Of a DNA stretch of 64,000 nucleotides, positions 16,624-26,168 are shown piece by piece. The translations under genes and the position numbers were made by a program. The DNA comes from Ectopseudomonas toyotomiensis (lineage in GTDB: Bacteria; Pseudomonadota; Gammaproteobacteria; Pseudomonadales; Pseudomonadaceae). The notes under the pieces were generated by a model. The model was not told the origin of the DNA, searched no databases, and was given only the letters and a program-made list of their open reading frames with translations. The stretch's first letter is position 1. The number at the start of each line of letters is the position of its first letter. The stretch lies in the NCBI RefSeq assembly GCF_900115695.1, contig NZ_FOXK01000004.1, positions 186,001 to 250,000 on the forward strand, in the 5' to 3' direction.

Positions 16624-17817
16624 ATGATGCTTTCACTTTCTCTCGCCGAAGCCCGCCGCCTGGCCCTGGCTGCTCAGGGGTTCGGCCGTACTCCACGCGG
16701 CACCATCGCCCACAAGCAGCTGCAGGTGCAGATCGAGCGCCTTGGTGTGTTGCAGATCGACTCGGTCAATGCCTTGGTGCGCTCGCACTACCTGCCGGCT
16801 TTTTCCCGTCTTGGTCATTACCAGGCCGAGCACCTCGATGAACTGGCCTGGGGCCGGGCGCGGCGCAGGCGGCTGTTCGAATACTGGGGGCACGAAGCCT
16901 CGCTGTTGCCACTCGAGCTTTATCCGCTGCTGCGCTGGCGAATGCGCCGAGCTGCAGATGGGCAGGGCATCTACAGTCAGCTGGCGAAGTTCGGCGTGGA
17001 GCGGCGCGATGCGATAGCCAGCGTGCTGCAGGCCGTGCGCGAGCGCGGTGCCCTGGGCGCCGGCAGCCTTTCCTCGCGTACCGAGAAGGCCGGCCCCTGG
17101 TGGGACTGGAGCGTGGAAAAGATGGCGCTGGAATGGCTGTTCGCCGCAGGTCTGGTCACTGTGGCTGGGCGCCGCGGCTTTGAAAGGCTGTACGACCTGC
17201 CGGAGCGGGTCATTCCCGCGGATGTGCTGAATCACCCGGACTTGGATGAGGCCGAAGCGCAGCGCCGCCTGTTGCTGCGTTCTGCCGATGCCCTTGGCGT
17301 GGCGACCGAGCGCGATTTGCGCGACTACTACCGGCTGGACGTCACTGACAGCAAGCGCCGTGTCGCCGAATTGGCGGAGGCGGGCGAACTGTTGCCCGTC
17401 TCGGTGCAGGGCTGGCGGCAGGTGGCCTATTGCCGTGGTGAGCCGCGCATTCCCCGGCGTGTTCGCCATAGCGCCTTGCTGTCGCCGTTCGATTCACTGA
17501 TCTGGGAGCGCGAGCGCACCGAGCGGCTGTTCGGCTTTCGCTATCGCCTGGAGATCTACACCCCGCAGGCCAAGCGCGTGTATGGCTACTACGTGCTGCC
17601 GTTCCTGCACCACGAACGCCTGTTGGCGCGGGTGGACCTGCGCAGCGAGCGCGCTACCGGGCGCCTGGCGGTGCATGCCGTGCATCTGGAGGAAGCTGTG
17701 TTGAGCGAGGAGGCGCGCCTGGCGCTGGGCGATTCACTGCGCGCGCTGGCGCACTGGTTGGGCCTGGATGGAGTGTGGTTGGCGCCGAGTGTAAGCCTGC
17801 GCGGGCTGCTCGGTTAG
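16624..17817 (+). CDS. AlkX/YcaQ-type DNA glycosylase
   Basis: A 397-residue protein of the winged-helix YcaQ family, which removes bulky N7-alkylated bases and unhooks interstrand crosslinks. It begins LSLAEARRLALAAQGF. The catalytic-site segment reads LQIDSVN (about residues 41-47), which is the Q-hydrophobic-D form of AlkX/YcaQ and not the QxQ form of AlkZ. EYWGHEASLLP and a C-terminal PFDSLIWERERTERLFGF are further hallmarks. The tandem ATG at 16624/16627 is used as the start, because an earlier in-frame start would run through the DUF3291 gene. Confidence 0.85.
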   Translation: MMLSLSLAEARRLALAAQGFGRTPRGTIAHKQLQVQIERLGVLQIDSVNALVRSHYLPAFSRLGHYQAEHLDELAWGRARRRRLFEYWGHEASLLPLELYPLLRWRMRRAADGQGIYSQLAKFGVERRDAIASVLQAVRERGALGAGSLSSRTEKAGPWWDWSVEKMALEWLFAAGLVTVAGRRGFERLYDLPERVIPADVLNHPDLDEAEAQRRLLLRSADALGVATERDLRDYYRLDVTDSKRRVAELAEAGELLPVSVQGWRQVAYCRGEPRIPRRVRHSALLSPFDSLIWERERTERLFGFRYRLEIYTPQAKRVYGYYVLPFLHHERLLARVDLRSERATGRLAVHAVHLEEAVLSEEARLALGDSLRALAHWLGLDGVWLAPSVSLRGLLG

Positions 17818-18203
17818 CCGCCGTTCTCCAGCAGCAACTTCAGTTGCTCTACGCGCTGGATATTCAGCTCCATCGGGCAGGTGTAGTACATCGGCGAGCC
17901 GACGTGCTTGCCCTGCAGGTCGCACTGGCCGTTGCGGTAGACCAGCCAGGCCTTCTGCGCGTTTTCCAGCTGTTCGGCGTCCTGTGGCGCGTCTTCCTGC
18001 AGCTTGAGGAACAGCTGCTGGTAGACGCGGTTCATCTCCTTCTTCACTGTTTCCGATACACCTTCGGCGCAGCCGGCGACGCTGGCGTTATTGATCATTC
18101 CACTGGCATCCAGGCAGGCCTGGTACTGCTTGTCGTAATCGCCCCAGGCGCCGAGCGGCAGCAGCAGAGTGAGCGGCAGCAAGCCGTTACGCAATATAGA
18201 CAT
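17814..18203 (-). CDS. LprI-like (DUF1311) secreted protein
   Basis: A 129-residue exported protein with a Sec signal peptide (LLPLTLLLPLGAWG) and a DUF1311/LprI domain. The domain carries conserved cysteines and the LENAQKAWLVYRNGQCDL segment typical of lysozyme-inhibitor-like LprI proteins. The ATG at 18203 has GGGAG about 6 bases upstream and is preferred over 18233. The 3' end overlaps the convergent glycosylase gene by 4 bp. A periplasmic or cell-surface role is likely; lysozyme inhibition is a family-level guess. Confidence 0.8.
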   Translation of the reverse strand: MSILRNGLLPLTLLLPLGAWGDYDKQYQACLDASGMINNASVAGCAEGVSETVKKEMNRVYQQLFLKLQEDAPQDAEQLENAQKAWLVYRNGQCDLQGKHVGSPMYYTCPMELNIQRVEQLKLLLENGG

Positions 18204-18222
18204 GGCAATCTCCCAACGAAAC

Positions 18223-18243
18223 AGGGGCTGCACTGCAGCCCCT
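18223..18243 (-). terminator. hairpin between the M48 protease and LprI-like genes
   Basis: A perfect 10-bp inverted repeat (AGGGGCTGCA / TGCAGCCCCT) lies between the two minus-strand genes. Only a short T-rich tail (TGTTTCGTT) follows, so it may terminate partially. Confidence 0.5.
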
Positions 18244-18254
18244 GAACCTGATCT

Positions 18255-19010
18255 CTACTTGGCCGCCAGGCGGGTGCGCATATTGGCGGCGCGGTCGCTG
18301 GAGCCCGGGTGCGAGGAGAACATGCTGCTTTCGCCGCCGCCCAGCTTGGCCAGCTTCTCGAACGCGGTGACCAGGCCGTCACGGGGGATGTTGCGCTGGG
18401 TCAGCAGGTCGAAGGAGAAGTTGTCGGCGGCGTTTTCCTGGCTTTGCGAGAACTGCGCATTGACCAGTTGCTCACCCAGGGCGCCGAGCTGCGACGCGGA
18501 CAATGCGGCGATGGTGCCGTTGCCTGAAGCGGCTGCAGCATTGCGCGCGGCGGTGGTGGCGTAGGCGGTTTGCATGGCCTTCTTGCTGTGGCCGAGGGCG
18601 ACGTGGCCGATCTCGTGGCCGAGCACGCCTTCCACTTCGTTGTCGGTCATCAGGTCCATCAGGCCGCTGTAGACGCGCACGCAACCGTTGGCCATGGCCC
18701 AGGCGTTGACCTCATCGGCCTGATACACCTTGTAGGTGATCGGCGTGCCGTTGATCTGATGGCCGAGGTTGTTGGCGATCTTGTCCAGGCGCTTGCTGTA
18801 CGGGCTGTTCGGGCCGGCGATATTGGCTTCGGCATCCATTTCGGCGCAGGCCTGGTCGGACATGCTGCGCACTTCGGCGTCGCTGAGGGTCGCGGCCTGC
18901 ACGGCCATCAGGCCGGATTGCAGCATGGCATCGGGGGACATGTTCTGGCAGCCAGTCAGCAAGAGAGCACTGGACAGGGCGAAAGCGGAGAGGGTGGTGC
19001 GCAGTTGCAT
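18255..19010 (-). CDS. M48-family zinc metalloprotease lipoprotein (LoiP/YggG-like)
   Basis: This 251-residue lipoprotein has a signal ending in LLLTGC (Cys21). The catalytic HEIGH motif lies near residue 130 (VLGHEIGHVALGH), with a downstream ENAADNFSFD glutamate ligand region. Homologues such as LoiP and BepA work at the outer membrane on damaged envelope proteins. The C-terminal SSHPGSSDRAANM is the usual M48 end and includes the conserved HP. All zinc-binding residues appear intact. A hairpin follows the gene. Confidence 0.9.
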   Translation of the reverse strand: MQLRTTLSAFALSSALLLTGCQNMSPDAMLQSGLMAVQAATLSDAEVRSMSDQACAEMDAEANIAGPNSPYSKRLDKIANNLGHQINGTPITYKVYQADEVNAWAMANGCVRVYSGLMDLMTDNEVEGVLGHEIGHVALGHSKKAMQTAYATTAARNAAAASGNGTIAALSASQLGALGEQLVNAQFSQSQENAADNFSFDLLTQRNIPRDGLVTAFEKLAKLGGGESSMFSSHPGSSDRAANMRTRLAAK

Positions 19011-19140
19011 GGTTCATCGTCCTTGTTGGGGGTGTTGGCCGCGAGTCCTTTCCGGCTGGGTGGAGCTTGGGCACCTGTCCGGTGCTCGCGATGGGACAGC
19101 ATTATGCCGGACACCGCACAGAAGATGTGCGAGCCGGTTC

Positions 19141-19165
19141 GCGCCCTGGCCAGTGGCCAGGGCGC
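19141..19165 (-). terminator. 11-bp hairpin after the DAHP synthase gene
   Basis: The arms GCGCCCTGGCC and GGCCAGGGCGC are perfect complements with loop AGT, 6 bp past the stop of the minus-strand DAHP synthase gene. There is no T-tract, so it may protect the 3' end rather than terminate. Confidence 0.5.
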
Positions 19166-19171
19166 GGAGGG

Positions 19172-20518
19172 TCAGCGGCGTACCTGCTTCAGCGTTTCGG
19201 CGATCATGAACGCCAGTTCCAGAGACTGGTCGGCATTCATGCGCGGGTCGCAGTGGGTGTGGTAACGGTCGGACAGGCCGTCCTCGGTGATCGGGCGCGA
19301 ACCGCCAATGCACTCGGTGACGTTCTGCCCGGTCATCTCGATATGGATGCCACCGGCGTAGGTGCCTTCGGCCTGGTGTACGGCGAAGAACTGCCGGACT
19401 TCACTGAGAATCTGCGCAAAATCGCGGGTTTTGTAGCCGCTGCTGGCCTTGATCGTGTTGCCGTGCATCGGGTCGGAACTCCACAACACCTGGCGGCCTT
19501 CCTCCTTGACCTTACGCAGCAGACGCGGGAAGTGCGCCTCGACCTTGTCCGCGCCCATGCGCACGATCAGGTTGAGGCGACCGGGATCGTTGTCCGGGTT
19601 GAGGGTGTCGATCAGGCGAATCAGCTCGTCTGGGTCCATGCTCGGGCCGACCTTGACGCCGATGGGGTTCTCGATGCCACGCATGAACTCGATGTGTGCG
19701 CCGTCCAGCTGGCGGGTGCGATCGCCGATCCACAGCATGTGTGCGGAGCAGTCGTACCAGCGGCCGGTGAGGCTGTCGCGACGGACGAAGGCTTCTTCGT
19801 AGTTCAGCAGCAGCGCTTCGTGGGCGGTGAAGAAACTGGTCTCGCGCAGTTGTGGCGCGCTGTCCATACCCACGGCGCGCATGAAGGCCAGGGTTTCGTC
19901 GATGCGGCCGGCGAGCTGGTGGTACTTCTCGGCCAGCGCCGAGTTGGCGATGAAGTCGAGGTTCCACTGGTGCACCTGGTGCAGGTCGGCGAAGCCGCCC
20001 TGAGCGAAGGCGCGCAGCAGGTTGAGGCTGGCGGTGGCCTGGTGGTAGGCCTGCAGCAGGCGCTCCGGGTCCGGTACGCGACTGGCGACGTCGAAACCGA
20101 TGCCGTTGACGATATCGCCGCGGTAAGCGGGCAGGGTGACGCCATCGATGGTTTCGCTGCCGGACGAGCGCGGCTTGGCGAACTGGCCGGCCATGCGCCC
20201 GACCTTGACCACCGGGCAGCCGGCAGCGAAGGTCATGACGATGGCCATCTGCAGCAGCACCTTGAAGGTGTCACGGATCTTCGCGGCAGAGAACTCGGCG
20301 AAGCTCTCGGCACAGTCGCCACCCTGCAGCAGGAATGCGCGGCCCTGGGTGACCTCGGCGAACTGGCGACGCAGCTCGCGCGCCTCGCCGGCGAATACCA
20401 GCGGCGGGTAGCCGGCCAGGGTTTGCTCGACGCGAGTCAGGTGCGCGGCATCAGGGTATTCAGGCTGCTGCTGGATGGGCTTGGCCCTCCAGCTTTCGGG
20501 GCTCCAGGCGTTCGACAT
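19172..20518 (-). CDS. class II (plant-type) DAHP synthase
   Basis: This enzyme joins phosphoenolpyruvate and erythrose 4-phosphate to make DAHP, the first step of aromatic amino acid synthesis. The 448 residues match the class II family. The sequence begins [19 protein letters not shown] and shows [44 protein letters not shown]-like [13 protein letters not shown], and a C-terminal DPMHGNT with [18 protein letters not shown]. The metal ligands (Cys, His, Glu, Asp) sit in these motifs. P. aeruginosa has more than one such paralogue. This one has no phenazine genes around it, so a primary-metabolism role is more likely. Confidence 0.94.
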   Translation of the reverse strand: MSNAWSPESWRAKPIQQQPEYPDAAHLTRVEQTLAGYPPLVFAGEARELRRQFAEVTQGRAFLLQGGDCAESFAEFSAAKIRDTFKVLLQMAIVMTFAAGCPVVKVGRMAGQFAKPRSSGSETIDGVTLPAYRGDIVNGIGFDVASRVPDPERLLQAYHQATASLNLLRAFAQGGFADLHQVHQWNLDFIANSALAEKYHQLAGRIDETLAFMRAVGMDSAPQLRETSFFTAHEALLLNYEEAFVRRDSLTGRWYDCSAHMLWIGDRTRQLDGAHIEFMRGIENPIGVKVGPSMDPDELIRLIDTLNPDNDPGRLNLIVRMGADKVEAHFPRLLRKVKEEGRQVLWSSDPMHGNTIKASSGYKTRDFAQILSEVRQFFAVHQAEGTYAGGIHIEMTGQNVTECIGGSRPITEDGLSDRYHTHCDPRMNADQSLELAFMIAETLKQVRR

Positions 20519-20592
20519 GCTGCGTCTCTAGCGGTTGATCAGGCGGAGACGCATGGTAACCGATAAGCCCCGCAGCTCGTATGTGTATTGGC

Positions 20593-22386
20593 TCATGACG
20601 CCGGGGCGGGCCCGAATGCGCACGCAGGCCGCATGCGCGGCGATACAGTACGCGCCGGCAGGAAGCGTCCGTAGCACTGCGCCTTGCCCAGGTCATCCGG
20701 GTATTCCAGGCCGCGTCGATAGGCGATGCGACCGTTGATCATAGTCAGCGCAACCGCTGCATCGTTGCGTTTGACCACCCGCACCAGGCCCAGCACCTCC
20801 ATCGGCGCTTCGTGCAGTTCGTCCAGGGTGTCATCGAGGCCGGCGGGGTCGATCAGCACCAGGTCGGCACGATCACCGACGCGCAGATAGCCGGCGTCGA
20901 TGCCGATGAAGTCGGCCAGCTCGCCGCTGCAGCGGCGCACGGCCTTGCCCAGCTCCATGAAGGGCTCGCCGGCCAATTCGGCGTCCCGCACGTATTTGAG
21001 AAAACGCAGCGGGAAGTTGTACTGGGCGATGGAGCGCAGGTGCGCACCGGAGTCGGCGAAGCCGGGGTGCGTCCAGGGGCTGGCCAGCAGCTTGCGCATG
21101 ATCGCCTCGCGCTGGTTGCCGTAGCAGGTCGTCCACTTCAGCTCATCGCGGTACTGGCAGGCCAGTTCGAAGTAGGCGTCTACCGCATCCAGGCCCCGTG
21201 CCTGCCCCAATTGCTTGAAGTTCTTGCCGACCAGGCTGGGGTCCGGGCATTCGGTCACCCAGCAGTCGGAGAAGTCGCGGTGCCACAGGCCCTTGGTCAG
21301 TACGGCCTTGACTTGCTTCTTGAACAGGGCGCGGAACGCCGGCTCTCTGACCTTGGCGTAGAGCTCATCCGGGTCCTTGATGTTGCGCAGGATCTCGCCG
21401 GCACCGAATTCCTCGAAGGCATTCACGTTGAGTCCTTCCAGGCGCAGGGTGAAGGGCGCCGGCAGGGTCTGCCAGCGGAAGTGGCCGCGCAGCACCCGGT
21501 TCGCCAGCCAGCCGGAAAGGCGGGTGAAACGGTGCAGCAGCGGCTGCGACTTGAGATCCAGCGCCGTCAGCATGGTGCATTTCAGCGGTTTCCTGAACCA
21601 GCCGTGAGCCTGCCAGAGGAAGGCGAACACGTTGACCTTGGTCACCGCGTTCGGCGCGCCCTGCAGCACGGCGCCGCGCCGCCGCAGTACGGCGAACAGC
21701 CGGGAGAACTCCTTCCAACTGGCGAAGGTCGACGGCAATGGGCTGGACCAGGCGCGGTCGCCGTCCATCTTGTCCAGCCGAGTGGTCATCACCGACAAGC
21801 CGATACAGCCAGCGTCCAGCGCCTCTTCGAGCAATTGCTCCATGCGCGCCAGTTCGGCTTCGCTCGGCGTCACCCGACTGGTGGCGCGTTCCAGGCCCAT
21901 CACCGCCACGCGCAGCTCCGAATGGCCGAGGAAGGAATTGACGTTCGGGCCCAGCGGCAACTGGTCGTAGAAGGCCCGATAGCCGGCGGCGTCGCGCCAG
22001 GTTTTCTTTTCCTTGAGGATTGGCAGCACGTACTCGCGCGGCACCGCTTCGACGCGGGTGAACAGGTCGGAGCAGTCTTCGGCATCAGCCAGCACCATGC
22101 TGATGGAGCAGGAGCCGATGGTTACGCTGGTGACGCCATGGCGTACCGATTCCTTCAGCGCGGGTGCGGCGATCACCTCGGCATCGTAGTGCGAGTGGAT
22201 CTCCAGGAAGCCGGGGGTGAGCCACTGGCCTTTGGCGTCGATCACTTCGGGGCAACCGGCCTCGTCCAGCGGGCTGAGGCTGAGCACCTCGACCCTGCCG
22301 TCACGGATACCGATATGACGGATTGCCCCCGGCGCGCCGGTACCGTCGAAGTACAGGCCGTTGTTGATGATGATGTCGTAGCTCAT
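20593..22386 (-). CDS. amidohydrolase, N-acyl-D-amino-acid deacylase-like
   Basis: A 597-residue metal-dependent amidohydrolase of the D-aminoacylase/dihydroorotase superfamily. It has the paired histidines EIHSHYD near residue 70, GHSELR, and the late catalytic FADSGAHLRS, then a C-terminal composite beta domain with GDRADLVLIDP. It would cleave an amide or a cyclic amide; the substrate is unknown. The ATG at 22386 overlaps the TSUP gene stop by 4 bp, so translation is coupled; the open frame further upstream is only a shadow. It is the last gene of the five-gene operon that starts at 26168. Confidence 0.85.
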   Translation of the reverse strand: MSYDIIINNGLYFDGTGAPGAIRHIGIRDGRVEVLSLSPLDEAGCPEVIDAKGQWLTPGFLEIHSHYDAEVIAAPALKESVRHGVTSVTIGSCSISMVLADAEDCSDLFTRVEAVPREYVLPILKEKKTWRDAAGYRAFYDQLPLGPNVNSFLGHSELRVAVMGLERATSRVTPSEAELARMEQLLEEALDAGCIGLSVMTTRLDKMDGDRAWSSPLPSTFASWKEFSRLFAVLRRRGAVLQGAPNAVTKVNVFAFLWQAHGWFRKPLKCTMLTALDLKSQPLLHRFTRLSGWLANRVLRGHFRWQTLPAPFTLRLEGLNVNAFEEFGAGEILRNIKDPDELYAKVREPAFRALFKKQVKAVLTKGLWHRDFSDCWVTECPDPSLVGKNFKQLGQARGLDAVDAYFELACQYRDELKWTTCYGNQREAIMRKLLASPWTHPGFADSGAHLRSIAQYNFPLRFLKYVRDAELAGEPFMELGKAVRRCSGELADFIGIDAGYLRVGDRADLVLIDPAGLDDTLDELHEAPMEVLGLVRVVKRNDAAVALTMINGRIAYRRGLEYPDDLGKAQCYGRFLPARTVSPRMRPACAFGPAPAS

Positions 22387-23123
22387 GGCAGTCTCCAGGG
22401 CGCCAGCAGCAGGATGCCGGTGACCAACAGCAGGATGTAGATGGCGAGGCGGAAATGACGCTCGTCGAAGCGCCGGTGCAGGCGTTCGCCCAGCCACACA
22501 CCGAGCAGCAGGAGCGGGGCGTAGGTGAGCACCTGGGGCAGCGCTGGCAGCAGGCGGCCGTCGAGCAGAAAGGCAAGGGTGAGCAGGCTGTTGAGGGTGA
22601 ACCAGACAGTAACCAGGGTGGCGCGCAGTCGCGCCTTGTCCAGCTGGGTGCCGGCCAGGCCGTAGACCAGCAGCGGACCGCCCGAGGCGAACAGGCCGTG
22701 GCTGAGGCCGGCGGCCAGGGTAATGACGCGAGTCAGCCAGGCCGGGCGTTGCGGCAGTGCGCTCGCCCGGCGCATGCGCCACAGTTCGCGGCCGGCGAAC
22801 CAGACGATCAGCGCACCGAAGCCGAGCTTCAGCGCCTGGGTGTCCAGATAAGGCAGCAGCCAATAGCCGAGCAACGTGCCGATAAGCATGCCGGGCAGCA
22901 GGGTGCCAAGCAGCAGGCGGCGGTCGATCTGCTGCCAGTGGCGATGCACCAGATAGCCGGTCATGCAGATGTTCAGCGGCACCAGGATCGGCAACAGCTG
23001 ATCGATGGGCAGCAGCAATGCGCCGAGCGACAGCGCGATGACCACGCTGCCAAAACCAGTAACGGCTTCCAGGGTGTAGGCCAGCAGAATGAAGCCGCCG
23101 AGGGCGTAGGGCGCCAGGGCCAT
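22383..23123 (-). CDS. TSUP-family membrane transporter
   Basis: A 246-residue polytopic membrane protein with about eight helices, of the TauE/SafE family. Its first half has VTGFGSVVIALSLGALLLP and its second half GLSHGLFASGGPLLVYGLAG, the paired signature segments. It overlaps the SDR gene upstream by one base (TGATG) and the amidohydrolase gene downstream by four (ATGA). In this operon it may carry an organic acid or sulfonate substrate or product, which is an inference from context. Confidence 0.85.
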   Translation of the reverse strand: MALAPYALGGFILLAYTLEAVTGFGSVVIALSLGALLLPIDQLLPILVPLNICMTGYLVHRHWQQIDRRLLLGTLLPGMLIGTLLGYWLLPYLDTQALKLGFGALIVWFAGRELWRMRRASALPQRPAWLTRVITLAAGLSHGLFASGGPLLVYGLAGTQLDKARLRATLVTVWFTLNSLLTLAFLLDGRLLPALPQVLTYAPLLLLGVWLGERLHRRFDERHFRLAIYILLLVTGILLLAPWRLP

Positions 23124-23905
23124 CAGCTGATCTCCCCGGCGAAACGCTGGCTCATCTTGCGGTGATACAGCGCCGGCGCCAGGCGCCAGAGCAGGCTCGC
23201 CAGCCAGCTGCCACGATCTGGAAACAGGCGTTCGCGGCGCTGCTGCAGTGCATCGAGAATCAGGCTTGCCATCCAGTCGGCGCTGCGAATCCTGCCGATG
23301 GTCGAGCGGGCATGGCCGGCCGGTTTGCCGTCGCCGCCCAGGGCATTGCGGTCGATGGGCGTATCGAGAAAACTTGGATAGACCATCAGCAGGTCGATGC
23401 CGTCACGGGCGATCTCGGCGCGCAGTACCTCAAAGGCCTGGCCCAGGGCGCTTTTCGCGGCGCAGTAACCGGCGCGGCCGAGCACTGGCATCCAGCCGGC
23501 CATGGAGCCGATGGCGACCACCTGACCGCGGCTTTCACGCAGCAGCGGCAGGGCGGCCAGTGTCAGTTCCAGCGGCGCGTGATAGTCCACCGCCATGACC
23601 TTGCGAAACACCGCTGGATCGGTGCGCAGTGTAGGCGAACGGTGGGTGATGCCGGCGTTGTTGATCAGCACGTCCAGCCGTCCGAAGCGCTGCCGGCAGC
23701 CATCGAGCAGACGTGCATGCAGCTCGGGTTCGGTGATGTCGCCGGCAAGGGCCATTACGCGCTCGCTGCCCAGTTCATTGGCGCGAGCAGCGAGACCGCT
23801 GGCGTCGATATCGGTGAGCAGCAGGGCATCGCCACGGGCGTGACAGGCGCGCGCCAGTTGCCAACCGAGGCCGCTGGCGGCGCCGGTGATCAGTACGACA
23901 CGCAT
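23123..23905 (-). CDS. short-chain dehydrogenase/reductase
   Basis: A 260-residue classical SDR. The nucleotide-binding loop is TGAASGLGWQLA near residue 7, NNAG occurs at LINNAGITH, and the catalytic set is Ser in AIGSMAGW with YCAAK. The aspartate in LLLTDID after the second strand suggests NAD(H) preference. It overlaps the symporter gene upstream and the TSUP gene downstream by one base each. In this operon it could oxidise an alcohol that precedes or follows the monooxygenase step. Confidence 0.9.
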   Translation of the reverse strand: MRVVLITGAASGLGWQLARACHARGDALLLTDIDASGLAARANELGSERVMALAGDITEPELHARLLDGCRQRFGRLDVLINNAGITHRSPTLRTDPAVFRKVMAVDYHAPLELTLAALPLLRESRGQVVAIGSMAGWMPVLGRAGYCAAKSALGQAFEVLRAEIARDGIDLLMVYPSFLDTPIDRNALGGDGKPAGHARSTIGRIRSADWMASLILDALQQRRERLFPDRGSWLASLLWRLAPALYHRKMSQRFAGEIS

Positions 23906-24843
23906 CACTGCTCTCCTGCGCTGGGCAAGGGCGACAGCAATGCGTTGGCCGCAGGCGGCCTGCGTGACCACAGCCAGGCCAGGCTGAGGCCGGATATCAG
24001 GTGCCAGCAACCCCAGAACGCAGCGATCAGCAACATGCCGCTGGCCTGTGGGAAGAAAGTGAAGATGATCACCAGGCCCAGCGCCGAATTCTGGATGCCC
24101 ACTTCCAGCGTCAGGGCGCGGCGGTCGGCCACTGATAGCCCGCTCAGGCGGGCGCTGAGGTAGCCAATGCTCAGTGCCAGGGCGTTGTGCGCCACCACCA
24201 GCCAGAAGAACAGATGGAAATGCCGAGTGAACTGCTCGAGGTTGCGGCTGAACGCCAGCGCGACGAAACCGAGCATTACCAGCAAGGCGAACAGACGCAG
24301 GGGCTTTTCCACTTTCAGCGTCAGTTGCGGGAAACGCCGGCCGATCCACATGCCAGCCAGCAGAGGCAGCCCGAGTACCAGCAGCACGAGCAGCAGCAAA
24401 CCCAGCGGGTCCAGTTCGATTTGCGTCAGCAAGGGCCGCGTATGTGGATTGAGCCAGGCGTACAGGGCGAAGTTGAGCGGTGTCAGCACGCTGGCGACGA
24501 CGCTGGAAACGGCGGTCATGCTCACTGACAGCGCGACGTTGCCACGAGCCATCCAGGTCATGATGTTGGAGAAACTGCCGCCTGGGCAGGCAGCGATCAG
24601 GGTCATGCCCAGCGCCAGTTGCGGCTCGATGGTCAGGGCCCAGCAAGCCAGGCAGGTCAACGCCGGTAGCAACACGAATTGCGCCAGCATGCCAATCACC
24701 GGGGCCTTGGGCGCGCGGGCAATGCGGCGGAAGTCTTCGGCGCGCAGGTCCAGGGAGACGCCGAACATCATCAACGCGACGATCAGGTTGATCAGCACCA
24801 GGCTGCTGGGGTCGAAGGCGATATTCACCTGTTCCATGCTCAT
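23905..24843 (-). CDS. bile acid:Na+ symporter (BASS) family transporter
   Basis: A 312-residue membrane protein with nine to ten predicted helices. Family features include VALMMFGVSLDLRAEDF near the start, CPGGSFSNIMTWMARGNVALS, and LEVGIQNSALGLVI with the conserved EVGIQN. Members take up organic anions with sodium. The ATG overlaps the monooxygenase stop (ATGA); a second ATG two codons in (MEQVN) is an alternative start. It is the likely uptake carrier for the operon's substrate. Confidence 0.9.
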   Translation of the reverse strand: MSMEQVNIAFDPSSLVLINLIVALMMFGVSLDLRAEDFRRIARAPKAPVIGMLAQFVLLPALTCLACWALTIEPQLALGMTLIAACPGGSFSNIMTWMARGNVALSVSMTAVSSVVASVLTPLNFALYAWLNPHTRPLLTQIELDPLGLLLLVLLVLGLPLLAGMWIGRRFPQLTLKVEKPLRLFALLVMLGFVALAFSRNLEQFTRHFHLFFWLVVAHNALALSIGYLSARLSGLSVADRRALTLEVGIQNSALGLVIIFTFFPQASGMLLIAAFWGCWHLISGLSLAWLWSRRPPAANALLSPLPSAGEQ

Positions 24844-26168
24844 GCCCCCTGCGCAGCGAGTGCGCCATCGTTGGCCAGCTCACGGCGCAGGGCGGCGCTG
24901 TGTTCGGCTATGCGTCTACGATAGCTGTCCTTGTGCACGTAATAGGCCATGCGCTCCAGTGGCAGGTAGCGATAGCCGCCATCCAGGCGTTGGCTGGCTT
25001 GAGCGCGAATGGTATGGCGCAGGGCCTGAGCAGCGGGGCTGCCAGCCCGCGACTGGCGGATATACAGCGCGACCAGCTCCGCCTGTTCGTCACGACCCTG
25101 CCAGCCCAGGCCGGAAGCCTCGACCATGCCGAGCATGAACAGGTCGTCGTGCTCGGGGTGGAATACGTTGAGATACAGCTGTGGTGCACCGGCATCTTGC
25201 GGCCAGTTCAACTCGTCGCGGGCAATGAAGGGGTAGTCGAGCTTGTAGCCGGTGGCCATGAGGATCAGGTCGTACTCGGCCTGTTCGCCATTGGCAAAGG
25301 TCACGCTTTGACCACTCACTGCTGTGATATCGCCGCGAGGGCGGATGTCGCCGTGGCCGATATGGTGCAGCACCAGCGAGTTCATCACCGGATGCGACTC
25401 GTACAGGCGGTAGTCCGGGTCGGGCAGACCGTACTGCGAGGGTTTGCCGACCAGGGCGCGCACCAGCAGACCGTCGACCAGCTGTTTGAGACGGCGCGGT
25501 AGCTTGATCGCACCGCCGAAGGTATCGGTGGGTTTGCCGAGGATGAACTTGGGCAGGAAGTGATAGCCACGGCGTACCGAGAGGTCGACCGAGGCGGCGC
25601 GATGCACGGCATCGACGGCGATATCGCAGGCCGAGTTGCCGCAGCCGACTACCAGCACCCGTTTGCCGGCAAAGATATCGGCGCTCTTGTAAGCATTGGC
25701 GTGCAGCAGCTCGCCGCTGAAGTTGCCAGGCAGGCGCGGCAGGTTGGGCGTATGCAGGGTGCCGTTGGCGATCAGCACACCGTCGAAGCGCCATTCGCGT
25801 TGCTCGCCGTTGCGCTCGCTGATCAGCTTCCAGCCATCTTGCTCGCGTTGCACCTGCAGCACGCGGGAGTCGAACTGATAATGCTCGTAGAGACGAAACT
25901 GCCTGGCGTAGTCGCGAAAGTAGCGGCGCATCTCGCTGTGGTGTGGATAGGGCGCCACCTCGGCGTGCATGGGGAACTCGCGGAACTCGGTGGTGCCCTT
26001 GGAGGAAATCAGATGTGCCGATTGGTACATGCTGCTGTGCGGGTTATCGATATCCCACAGGCCGCCAACGTCACTGTGCAGCTCGAAACCGACGAAATCG
26101 ATACCGTGCTTCTTCAATTGCCGAGCCGTGCACAGGCCCATGGGGCCGGCACCTATGATGGCGTACAT
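24840..26168 (-). CDS. flavin-containing monooxygenase (FMO/BVMO type)
   Basis: A 442-residue FAD- and NADPH-dependent monooxygenase. The FAD loop GAGPMGLCTARQL opens the protein. The family fingerprint FSGELLHANAY (FxGxxxHxxxY) lies near residue 150, and the second Rossmann loop VVGCGNSACDIAVD follows. ATGYKLDYPF near the C-terminus is the third usual motif. The start at 26168 (MYAIIGAGPMG) places the FAD motif at the expected distance; the upstream frame has no better start. It is the promoter-proximal gene of the coupled operon and divergent from a spermidine-synthase-like gene. It could oxidise a ketone, sulfide or amine. Confidence 0.9.
   Translation of the reverse strand: MYAIIGAGPMGLCTARQLKKHGIDFVGFELHSDVGGLWDIDNPHSSMYQSAHLISSKGTTEFREFPMHAEVAPYPHHSEMRRYFRDYARQFRLYEHYQFDSRVLQVQREQDGWKLISERNGEQREWRFDGVLIANGTLHTPNLPRLPGNFSGELLHANAYKSADIFAGKRVLVVGCGNSACDIAVDAVHRAASVDLSVRRGYHFLPKFILGKPTDTFGGAIKLPRRLKQLVDGLLVRALVGKPSQYGLPDPDYRLYESHPVMNSLVLHHIGHGDIRPRGDITAVSGQSVTFANGEQAEYDLILMATGYKLDYPFIARDELNWPQDAGAPQLYLNVFHPEHDDLFMLGMVEASGLGWQGRDEQAELVALYIRQSRAGSPAAQALRHTIRAQASQRLDGGYRYLPLERMAYYVHKDSYRRRIAEHSAALRRELANDGALAAQGA

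Noticed and set aside
20593..22863. Apparent 756-residue fusion protein at the amidohydrolase gene, and a 586-residue one at the SDR gene (23123-24883).
   Set aside because: The N-terminal extensions are out-of-frame readings of the upstream TSUP and symporter genes. The real starts at 22386 and 23905 overlap the upstream stops and match family N-termini.
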